DNA of 64,000 nucleotides, taken from assembly GCF_902459465.1 (NCBI RefSeq), contig NC_047078.1, positions 9,386,333 through 9,450,332 of the forward strand, given 5' to 3'. The position numbers and the translations under genes were made by a program. The notes under the pieces were generated by a model. It did no database searches, had not been told where the DNA came from, and worked only from the letters and a program-made list of their open reading frames with translations. Origin of the DNA: Asterias rubens. Taxonomy: Eukaryota > Echinodermata > Asteroidea > Forcipulatida > Asteriidae. Position 1 is the first letter of the stretch. Every line of letters begins with the position of its first letter. Positions 24,601-36,600 of this stretch are shown one piece after another.

Positions 24601-27600
24601 CGGCCCAACTCACAACTCCGACGCCCTAACTCACAACTCCGACGCCCCAACTCACAACTCCGACGGACAACTCACAACTACGACGGAGGCTGTCCTCTAT
24701 GGAACACCATATTTTATACTACACTTGGGGTTTTGGAGCTGATTGTTCACCATTTACAGCTGACATTCCCAGATGGTCACATACAATAGGGGAATGGTAA
24801 AAGTCTCTGAGTGCAAGCACTAAAAACTAACACATGCTTGGCAGCTGTTAATGGAATTCACTACATCTAGCCCCCTCCAAGATCACAACTTCACAAGGAA
24901 GTGATCGATAATAATATACAAACATTATTTACAAAATTTCATCTATCTATAACTACGGTATGTACATATCTACTTGGCCACCGAACATGACGTCCAGAAC
25001 GAATAATTCTTTCCGACTTCTGTTCAGGGGCACTGGCTGGTGTTGGTTGTTCATCAACAACATGTGTTGTTATAGATTTTGTCTCTGAGACAATGTGAGC
25101 AACCTTTAATCTATCAATGCTAACTGAATCTTGTTTGCCATTTTTTTCGATTATAAAGAATTTACTCTTTCTGTCGATGACTCGGTACGGGCCTTGATAA
25201 GGTGGTTGTAATGGTTTCTTTACCGAATCATACGCGTACAAACACATGGGAAAATGAATGTAAATCGGTATGAATGTGACTTTTGCGTTGATTAGGTCTT
25301 GTAGACTCTGGTTTTAATTCAGACATGTGTCGGCGCAAACGGTCAACGTACACGGCTGGGTCTAGACTATCAAAATTACTGACCGGGACTAAGAGTTCAC
25401 CAGGTAATCTCAGAGTGGATCCAAACACTAACTCAGCAACGCTACAACCAATATCCACTTTTAATGATGAGCGGATACTTAGTAAAATAAGTGGTAGTGA
25501 TTCAGTCCATCTGTTAGGCTCGCTCTGCGTTTTGAAAGCAGATTTAAGTTGCCGATGGAAACGTTCCACTAATCCATTTGCTGCTGGATGGTACGCAGTA
25601 GTGCGAATGTGTTTGCTGCCTATTAATTGGGATAGTTGTTGGAACAAGTTTGATTCGAACTGATTACCTCTATCTGTGGTTATTATTGCGGGAACACCGA
25701 ATGTAGCTACCCATCTTTCAGTAAATGCTTTTGCTACAGTTTCAGCTGTAATGTTAGCAATGGGTATTGCTTCAGGCCACCTTGTAAATCGGTCTATGCA
25801 TGTGAGTAAGTAGCAACAACCGTTGGATGGGGTTAGCGGACCAACAATGTCAATGTGAACATGGCTAAATCTAGCGTCAGGTGTTGCAAAGGTACCTATC
25901 GGAGTCACTGTGTGACGCTGTACCTTGGCACGTTGACACTGGATACAATGTTTGGTCCAAAGTCTGACATCTTTGTTAATTGACGGCCATACGAATATGT
26001 TAGTTATTAGGCGTTGTGTTGCTCTAATACCTGGATGAGATAGGTTATGTATTGAATCAAAAATGTTACGTCTAAATTCAGGAGTGACGTATGGACGTGG
26101 ATGTCCAGTAGATGTGTCACAAATTATGGTATTGTGTGAAGTGGGAATAGGCACCTCTTCAAATTGAAGACTTGACGATTCACGTAGTTTACAATTGATG
26201 TTACTGACACATTGTTTGAAGGAACTGATGGAAGTCCTACTAATATCTCTTGACAAGAATGTTTTTTTAAATGAGTCAGAGCTCTCAAGACAGGAGGTAG
26301 TGATTTGAAAGAGGGGATAATGATCCGAGATGTCAGAGTACAAAATCCCAGCTGTAGTGTCAAGAACAGAATTGGTTAGAATGTTGTCAATAAAGGGTTT
26401 GGTGCAAAGATTATTAGAGCGCCGCCGATGCGGAACTCGGGCTGAAATGTGAAATCCCACTGGATGCCATTTTGGCGAGTAACTCTTTTGATACAACAAT
26501 AGATCAGCACAGTTCAGTGCAGACAATGACCATTCCTAATCAATGGGAAACAAAACATTCACTTGCTGAAATGGCGCCCATGCGTATTTCACGTTCCAAC
26601 AATTAGTGAAGCTTGGTGATTAAAGGGTGAAAACCACAGCCTCAGGCAGCGTTCAAAAAATCGTCCTTGGGCAGTTGCGTTTGTTCTTTTTTGTGTGTCA
26701 TCGAAGCAAAACATTCAGCAAATGTGAACGCACAATCTGCTGATGAGCGTACAAAACTGCGAGCATCATGGCGCGTATACTTTTTTTAGAACGTCAATCA
26801 CTGAGTCGAAGTTACGGTTTTCGTAGCGCGGACGTGCGCGAATGGGCAGTCGCGTACGAAAGCGCACACGCCGAATGTAAAAAATTGCGGCAATGTGTGT
26901 TCTCTTAAAATTAAAATCGTTCCGTAGTCACGCAACACATCAAACATGTCTGCGCTCAGGGTGGCTTCAAAACGCAGAGCAAGTTAGCGCTCTAGTCAAT
27001 ATATATAGCTCTATAGACCTTTTCGCAAATACCGGGGCGCGCGCGTAAAGCTTGGAATTAGGTGCATTGTGGTCTTGCTGGTATCCAAATTTGATCCATA
27101 TCTATCCCACAATGCACCTCATTCAACAGTCTGCGCTTGCGCATTGGTATTTGCGATAAGGTCTCATAGTGTCCAGTGCCTTTCAGAAGAACGGACGAGA
27201 AATTGTAGATTCGTGGAAATAATGTACCAGCCAACGGCAATCGAGTACATAGGAGTAAAAACGAATCTACACTTTAGAGTCTATTCTCTGACTTGAACTA
27301 TTTTCCCTCAACTTTGTACTTTGTCAAACGACGTTTGGTCACATTTCTATTTTGCAAAACTAAAAAAAGTTTGGAAACTGAAGTTGTGTTTTGCAATATG
27401 ATGTCATCATGCGATGCCATCATGATATCTTTCAAGTTGAGCTATCACTTTAGGAAATCTACAGTGGTGTTTAGATTGGTTGCGAATGTAAAGTTGAGTG
27501 TAGATTTGTAACGAATCTACAGTTATAAGTGGTGATTCGTAAAAAATAATCGACACTTTCACCAATAGAGTAACGTCGCATAAATAAGTTAATACTGAGG

Positions 27601-30600
27601 AACAAATACTTATACATACGTTCTTGTCAAATAATCTAGTCAGGCAAGATATAACTTAGTAGACTTAAGACTTATAGTGGGTCCTACTACTTGCCGTCAA
27701 CTCGCCGTCAACTCATTTGCGCCGTCAACTCGCCGTCAACTCACTTGCGCCGTCAACTCACCGTCAACTCACTTGCGCCGTCAACTCGCCGTCAACTCAC
27801 TTGCGCCGTCAACTCGCCGTCAACTCACTTGCGCCGTCAACTCGCCGGCAACTCCTCCAATATACATTTAAAATCCACAAAAGAAGCATAGAACTGTAAA
27901 GTATCAGCTCAAAGAGAATTCGCGTAAGTTTTGGGTCATATTTCGGAAAAAAAATTGAGTTTTTTTCTCGTGAAAAAAATGTCTCGATGCCGAAAAACTG
28001 TCGGCCGCCATCTTGCTTTTCCACAATGATTAGTCTTGGCCCAAGATGTCAATGATTGGTAGTTTTTTTTTATCAACACAAAGTCGTTTTTGTAAATGAA
28101 TTTTTACCGAAAACCATGAGAAATATGTAGTTTAGCCCAGACTTAACACTTCCATGCCCCTTTTTATAGATTTTTCATGTAAATTTAATGAGTTGACGGC
28201 ACGAAAATGAGTTGACGGCGAGTTGACGGCAAGTCGGCGAGTTGACGGCAAGGAGTAGGACCGCTTATAGTAATAGTAACAGAAACATGTATTTTATTCA
28301 GGAACCAATTATTTACTATCAACATATTTGTAAATAATCTCGAAATGGTCAAAAGGCAAAACATATGCAAAAATTATAATTGTTCAATGATTTCTTTCAA
28401 CACAACATCTCTCCAACTATGAAATGGTAAGGCCCTCGGGTAAACAACTCCTTATAAGGAGATGCTGTGCGCGCCGCGCGTATCGAGTGATGTGGCACAA
28501 CTTTTCCGGCCGTTGCTCAATGTCCACAGGTATACATTAAACTTACACAGTTTGAAGATTATGATAGTAGAAAGCTTCCCTAGAAATTTTACTTACTGAG
28601 GTGCTGTAGTTTTTGAGAAATGAGTAAAAGTAATAATTTTTGTCTCAGTTTTAGCATGTAAAAACACATTAACCAGTTATGCTATGGTTTTGGTATACTA
28701 TCATAGCTGGTAAAGGGGATTTTACATGCTAAAATAATTTTGGTCTCATGAGACCAAAACTATTTTGTGACTATCATTATCTTCAAACTCTGTAAGTTTA
28801 ATGTAAATCTGTGGACATTGTGAAAAAGTACCGTAATCCTTAAAGCACAGGTGCAAGCTCGCGTGTCACGCCCATGTTTCATGAAATCAAGAACTCACTC
28901 CACGTTTATAACGATCCACTATAAGTTAAAGTAGTATAACCCAAGCCGATTTTCTACCTTCCGCCCAGGTAGTAGTCAAAAAGCTGGACAGTTCTTTTCA
29001 GAACCGAGAACACTCAGAATTCCGAAAATGTACTCCACGATCGAAGAATATCAAGCAAGGCAGTTATCTTAAAGGCAGTGGACACTATTGGTACTTCAGA
29101 GGGAGCCGTTTCTCCCAATGTTTTATACCATCAACCTGTCCCCATCACTCGTCACCAAGAAAGGTTTTACGCCAATAATTATTTGTGAGTAATTACCAAT
29201 AGTGTCCACTGCCTTTAAGGACCAAAAATCTACCTGCCGAAATACATGGTGTCACCGTAAACCAACTAAGAAAACAAGTGACAAAAACGCAAGAAAAACA
29301 TTAATTACCTGACACGAATGAACGTGTGGCGAGGTCTCCACTGAGCACAGTATGGGGGTAAAAAAAAGCACGCGAAGTTGTATAGGCTGTGTTACATGCG
29401 TGGTTTAATCTTAATCTATACTCGATTTTGCTGATCACCCGCCCACCGGCACGATTTTCTTTTGAATGCTGCCTTATTAGGCTGTGGCCGTCACCCTTTA
29501 AAATCACCAAAACCCACTCGTATCATTGAGCACATCAATAATATAGACAAATCAATTATAAATAGGCAGAGGATATTAAAGAAAACACACTTAAAGCCAC
29601 TAAGACACTATTGGTAATTGTCAAAGACTAGTCTTCTCAATTGGTGTATCTCAACATATGCATAAACCAACAAACCTGTGAAAATTTGAGCTCAATTGGT
29701 CATCGAAGTTGTGGGATATAATGAAAGGAACAACACCCTTGTCACACGAAGTTGTGTGCGATTACTTCCTTCTCGAAAACTATGGCACTCCCGAGGGAGC
29801 CGTTTCTCATAGTGTTTTATACTACCAAGAAGGAAACGACTAATAAACCTTTTGTTGGGACTTGAGTCAAGTCTAAGTTGTCAGGGGCTCACCCGAGTGC
29901 AACTTGCCCGAGTGAGCGCCGCGGTGCCAATCCAGGTAGCTAATATCGAACGCACCCATTATGGTTCGCTGAGTGTCATGGTTAGTTTTTTCTCCAAAGT
30001 TTAAGGTCGTTGGACCCTTTCGGTAAACAGTGTTGTCCAAGGCCCATAAAATAACAAACCTGTGAAAATTTAGGCTCAATCGGTCATAGGAGTCGGGAGA
30101 AAACAACGGAAAAACCCACCCTTGTTTCCGCGCGTTTCGCCGTGTCATGACGTGTGTTTAAAATAAATCCGTAATTCTCGTTAACGAGAGTTTATATTGT
30201 TTTGCTGTTTTCTCAAAAAGTAAAGCATTTCATGGAATAATATTTCAAGAGAAGTCTTTCACCATTGCCTTCTGTAAACCCTGTAAGTTATTTGTAAATC
30301 TGTGAACTTTTTTTTTTTTCTGAACCGAAAGGGTCCAATGGCTTTAAGGGGGTATCGCAAATAGCACATAGGCCTACAGTGCTTTGTATAACATTGTGAG
30401 AAATAGTTCCATCTGGAGTGACGTAATTTTTGAGAACGTGGTAATTTCTCATTCAAATTTTAAAAGACTTCAGCTGAAGCCTTTTATCGAGCATACAAAG
30501 TACACAAAGTTGTGCAAAAATTGTGGTTTTTTTTCTTCTTAATTATTCTCTCACAATATCCAAAGGTGTCCTTTGAGTATCCGTTCATTCCTAACGAAGT

Positions 30601-33600
30601 AGGCCTACCCCAAAAAACGTCACCATAAAAGTGAGAGATCAAAACATCTTTCTGTACGTCCGAACACATTTTAATGAAACATTGTGATGGGCGCGTTTAA
30701 ACCACCACTTTCCAAAGTCTTAACAAAGAACACAATTAAGGTTGGTGTAATTATACCATCATACGAACCCGGTTGAAATTACCTCTACTTGTGACAACGA
30801 TTCATAATTGCAAGATCGTGGGTCGTTTTTTTGATTAGTTTTTTGAGCCGTAATTAAACTGGATGATATAACGGCTTGAATAAAAGCTACACAACAATGT
30901 TTCATAATTGCAAGATCGTAGACCGTTTTTTGATTAGTTTTTGAGCCGTAATTAAACTGGGTGATATAACGGCTTGAGTAAAGGCTACACAACACCTGCT
31001 CGCAATACCTACTCGTTTCTGATCAAGACGTCATTTCAGTTGATTAACTCTGAATCAATTCGAAGATATTGTCATCGAAGCTTGTGAGGGTTTCAGGGAG
31101 GGAGAATGGACAAGAAAGTGTAGATTCGTGCATAGAATGTACGAGCTTATTGTTATCACGAATATACACTTTTTAGAGTATATTCTCGGACTTCAATAGT
31201 TATTTAAGTCACGTTTAACTGTATCTGATTCCTTAAATTGTCTAATTTGTGCATTTTGTAAATAGATGTTGGTCACATTCATAGGTTATTCTGGAAAATG
31301 TATAATTATCGAGTACAACGTTTTGATCCATTTGCAATTGTGTTACTGAAATGAATTTTGTTATTGAATTGACATTTTTTATTTGAAAGATAACATGCTT
31401 TCAGCTGTGTTTAATACACATCATGTTATCCTTCCAATTTGGAAAGACAGTCATTTTCCGGTCGAAACAGTTCGGGTTAAACGTCGATATGTCATAACAA
31501 AAAGCAAAGACGGGATAACAATTTGTTTATGACAAACTGATTTTTAGTTCACAACATTTCTTGTTATTTAATATGAACACCCGTTATTCAAAATATGAAA
31601 AAGAGCGAATCTGCAACTCTCCTTTAAGTAATATAAAAAAGACCTTTCTGGAAATCTTATCCCGTTCTGATTATTCCAGCAGGCTGATAACATATTCCAT
31701 TAGAGAGCTTTGCTCATGATAACCACGTTCAATGCCCTTAGCACTCGAAATCAGCCACAACGAGACACATGGCCAACTGTATGCTTTCAGCATAACCATT
31801 TCCCCGGCCAGGGGGTTCGGAAGTATCTGTTCCCAAACACGTAGTGGGGGGGGGGGGAGGGGGTTGCACTTTACAACGTAAAACGGGAGAGAGGTTGCAA
31901 ATAAACAACTTTGCCCACTTGCATAAAGCCTGTAAAAACAAAAACGTGCTAAGCACAACAAAATATTGCTTAACAGAAGCAAGGAGTTTACATTGTTGTG
32001 CCTGATGCCCAACGAAGTTTTTGCTAAACAGCTTTATTAAATTTGGCCCTTCTCTATTTAAAAGCACTGCTTAATGGTTAGCAACTCGTGCTTACTGAAG
32101 TTGGTGTTATCGTATTTCACAGGTTGTTTAGCAAGAAAGTTAGACGGCCATCTTGGGCGTTCGCCATAGATTTGCATTGTGACGTCATTCATTTTTGTGC
32201 AGTAGCACCGGAAGGTCAGCATAATCGGCCGTTAAGCAGCCAAAACACCCTTGTCACACGAAGTTGTGTGCGTTTAGACGGTTGATTTCGAGACCTCAAG
32301 TTCTAATGCTGAGGTCTCGAAATCAAATTCGTGGAAAATGACTTCTTTCTTGAAAACTATAATGGCACTTCAGAGAGAGCCGTTTTTCACAATGTTTTAT
32401 ACTATACTATCAACCTCTCCCCATTACTCGTAATCAAGAAAGGTTTTATGCTAATAATTATATTGAGTAATGACCAAAGTGTCCACTATTTTTAAGCATA
32501 ACAAGTAGCTAAGCGTAACAAACTTACGCATTACAGAATAAGGATTGGTACCCTGCTAATTTCACTGGTAGAATCTGTAAGCAAGATTCTCTATAAGCAG
32601 ACATCGAATCACCAGCTTTAAAATGAAATCAATACGAACAGTCTGTGGAGGTGCCACAACCTATGTCGTGTTCCCAGTATGAATAAGGTACCTCATTAAC
32701 ATTATATTAACTAGGAAGCCAGTCTCTTTTCCCCAGTCAAGTCTAGTTTATCGTAATGGTTTGGATTTCCAAGATGGCGTCATACGATATGCCTTCAAGT
32801 AACGAGTCTGCTATTTTATTTCACTTTTATCATTTGTTGGTAAACCTATGTGTTCGTCTCTCTTTTTTTCTCCCTTGTCTTTGTGGTTAGGTTATAAAGG
32901 GTTAACTAAATAGTCAAGGCTTCACCCAACCCTAAATTTAACCCTTCTGGCATTGCCGAAATAAATGCTTATTGAATAGAGTTAAATTGAATTGAACCAC
33001 CTTTCGAGCCCCACAGGCTTAATTGAATGTGATTAACATTCAGCAATTAGCAATATAGTAATATAATTAGTAAAAAAAAAATTCAAACAATTATGGGCCT
33101 GTGATAAAAAAAAAAAAAAAAAAAAAACACGTTTAGTTCAGGAATGTATGCGGAGTTAAATGAATAAAACTACCAAAAAAACAATGACTGTAATAACGTG
33201 GATTACAATATGAAACCCGAGAAAGAGTCAAACAAAACATAAAGAAAAAAAAAGCATTACATTTTGGGGCTACATTTAGGTCAGGCTACATTTAGGGCTC
33301 GGGCTACATTTAGGTGCCGCACAGCCACACAGTCGTACCTGCAAGACTTACTATTTACTTTTTAGTTTCTTTCCTAACAATCCACAATATTGATCATGTG
33401 CGTCGTACGGTCATGCAGGGCGCCCTTTATTCGCAAGGTCGCCAAAAAAAAAATGAATCAAAATAAAAATTCCAATTATTTATTTTGTTATGGATTGGCA
33501 ACGGAAATCGTTATCCACAAACCGGTTTGTTTACCGACCCTTTGGCATAAGGGACTGACTTCGATTATCTGCTAGCGATGTCAAAGCAGGACACAATAAT

Positions 33601-36600
33601 TATGCAACAGGTGTCTGTGTGCCACGGCAATGGTTGCTATGGCAACACGATTATGGCGGGAATATTTTTCGTTGGGCAGTTCTTATCGTCTGCTCTTACT
33701 AATGTGGATGGAAACATACTTCTCTTACGTGGAAAATCTGACTAAGGATGCGTAATGTAGCAAGAGGGTAAACATTTACACGAAGAAAGGCTCTCTAGAA
33801 ATCTCTAACTGCAGTGTAGCAAACGCACGACAACTTGAGCCCCTTTTTTCAGCCAACAAATTAACTAGGGTCCCTTGCTTATTTTTAGCATGATTGCTAA
33901 AATTAATGTACAACTCATGTGAAAGGACAGCAATTATGATACTGTATACACATACAGGCTGCAAAATTGTATAAGATTTCACTAATAGGGACATTGGACA
34001 GTCCACACACGATTGCTAACGATTTACAAACATGCTAAGATTAAGCTAACGACACCTGCTAAATAACTGTCGTGTGAATACTGCCCGTAATAGACAGGAA
34101 ATTTGAGAAGAAATCACTAAGGACATTTTAATGTTTAAAAACAGTCTACACACGAAGAACAATAATTGCTAAAAAATTACAAACATGCTAAGATTAAGCA
34201 AAGGACACCTGCTAAATTACTGTCGTGTGAATACTGCCCGTATATAGCCAGGAAATTTGAGAAGAAATCACTAAGGACATTTTAATGTTTAAAAGTAGTC
34301 TACACACGAAGAACAATAATTGCTAAAAATGTACAAACATGCTAAGATTAAGCAAAGGACACCTGCTAAATTACTGTCGTGTGAATACTGCCCATAAATG
34401 ACAGGAAATTTAGAAGATTTCACTACATAGGGACTTTTTGACAGTCCACCGACGAAGTGTAATAATATAAAGATTCATAAAGGTTGGTCGGGCGCTTTGA
34501 TTTTATGCGGAGTAAGTTTTCAGTTGTCATTTATGCCCGAACCCAACTTTCGAGTCGCAACACGAACAGAGACGTCATAAATAATGCAGTGTATTTCAAA
34601 TAGCGCCTTGAGATTTGCTTGTCTGAAATAGTTCTGCAATAGATTTGTTTGCATCTTAAAGTACCTGCAGCCGATTTCACGAAACGCTAGGATCAATCCT
34701 ATCTCGAGTTAGGACGAGTAACCCGTCCTAACTTAGGATGAGTTCAATGCGTCCTACGTATTTGGATACGGAACTGAACCCGTCTTAAGTCCTAAGATTA
34801 ATCCTGTTAGGAAGAGTTTGGTGAAACCGACGGCTGTTCCCTTTAAAGGCATTGGACACTATTGACAATTACTCAAAATAATTAATATCATAAAAACTGA
34901 CTCGGTAACGAGCCCCCATTTGCTTTGGGGCAAATGACACCCTCGGCGGGCTTCGCCTCGGGTGTCATTTGCTCCCTCGGTTGCACAAGACACCATGAAC
35001 CCCCGTCACAGCGTAAACCAATTCTATAGTGAATGATGATGATGATGATGACGAATGCTTGAACAAACCGTATATACGTTTTGGCATGACGCTAAAATAA
35101 AAACAATTGCAATGAACACTTACTTATATCGTTGCGGTACCCGCTGCCAATACATAGGATTCGAACTGCCTCTATAGCTACCGGCCGGGCAACCGCGGTA
35201 GTCTAGTTGGTAAGACACTGCTCTAGAATTGCAAGGGTCGTGGGTTCGAATCCCACCCGAGTAACTTGCCTATGTTTTTTTTTCATAGGACTCTGGAGAG
35301 TACTGAGTATACAGTGCTAACACACATCGGTGTATGGGTAAAAAAAAATTAATAAACACTTACTTGGTGAAAAGTAAAGCAGGTTTGGGCCTGAAAACGT
35401 TTTTGAGAAAAACGTTACACTTCGAAGTACTGCGGTTGTGGAGAAAGGTTTCACTTTTTATCCAAAACTTTTCTAATCCTACACGAGACTATACCGCTTC
35501 CTATGTGTAGTACTCGTATTTTTTCCAACATGGAAATAACCAATCCAGATTTTTCGGCGAAACCTCATGAACGCTACCACAATTTGAAATGATTTTTTTT
35601 ACAGGTGAGTTGTATGGTTATATGAATTTGATTGATACAGAATAATGGTTTTCAATTACCAAACTTTAATCCCTTAATAAAGTGGGTTTGGGGGGAAATT
35701 ATACAACTCATCACACGTTTAATCCATCAGAATGACATAATTATTTCCGCCGTCAAATAATTTTTTAAAGCAGTGGACACTATTGGTAATTATTAAAAAT
35801 AATTATTCGCATAAAACCCTACTTGGTGACGAGGGGAGAGGTTGATAGTATAAAACATTGTGAGCAACGGCTCCCTCTGAAGTAGCCCTGATGGCGGCCT
35901 TACACTTTCGTATTGTACTACAGTGAATGAACACCCATACCATTCGAAGTTGTGTGCTTTCAGATGCTTGATTGCGGAACCCTTCTGGGGTCTCGAAATC
36001 AAATTCTAATATTTTAGTAGAAAATTACTTCTTTTTCAAAAACTACGGTACTTCAGAGGGAGCCGTTACTCACAATGTGTTATACTATCAACAACTCTTC
36101 GTTGCTTGTTACCAAGTAAGTTTTTATGCTGACAATTATTTTGTGCAATTACAAATAATTTGTCCAGTGTCTTTAACAAAAAAAGGTAATAAAATGCATT
36201 GCCTTTAACGACAAAGGGTGATTATCCCCAACGTGCCCGCTAAATGTAATGTTAGATTATTGGCTTATATATGACCACGGAGTGCATTTGACGCGTGTCA
36301 AGCGGGCATCAAAGAGGAAATTACATCAAAAAGGGAGAGAGTTGGGTGGGGGGGGTAGAAAAAAGAAAAAGAAAAAAAGGGTTTAGAGTTTTACACACTG
36401 AACTAATAAAATGAGATGTTTGCCTATCCAGTGGTATTGACATTTGCACCCGACGTTTATACGAGCAACCAGTCACGTACATGTATATCTTATCGATAAA
36501 GGGACACGTGCAACTGAATCTAATGAATAAATTACACGAAATTATGGAGTTTATGGTAACTGGATTTATATGAACGGTTTAATTTATTGTAATTACCCAG

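Larger units (their letters stand above)
21099..24711. mobile_element. FB1: foldback (TU-like) element with minisatellite arms
   Basis: The two ends are inverted copies: TATGGTGTTCCA plus CAGAGGACAGCCTC on the left, and the same with one or two changes on the right. Next come arms made of a 21-bp tandem repeat (GTCGGAGTTGTGAGTTGGGC type) at 21,121-21,562 (about 21 units) and its reverse complement at 23,917-24,690 (about 36 units, with a degenerate stretch at 24,140-24,390). The outside bases show TTTTAT on both sides (21,093-21,098 and 24,712-24,717), a likely target duplication. The architecture is that of foldback transposons such as sea-urchin TU and Drosophila FB. The core holds a LINE 3' fragment and a short HTH-like exon. 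It sits inside a Gypsy LTR. Confidence 0.88.
20701..24865 (-). repeat. 3' LTR of the Gypsy element, split by FB1
   Basis: The LTR begins TGTAGTGAATTCC (24,865) just after the polypurine tract and runs to 24,718. After the FB1 insertion it resumes at 21,098 and ends near 20,701 where LINE sequence starts, about 546 bp without FB1. A TATA box (TATAAAA, 21,031-21,025) lies in the lower part, so FB1 is in U3. No 5' LTR is present, so the end at 20,701 is inferred from the LINE junction. Confidence 0.6.

Noticed and set aside
35190..35265. tRNA gene with good A and B boxes and T arm
   Set aside because: Acceptor and anticodon stems do not pair, and a SINE body with A tail follows. It is a tRNA-derived SINE head.
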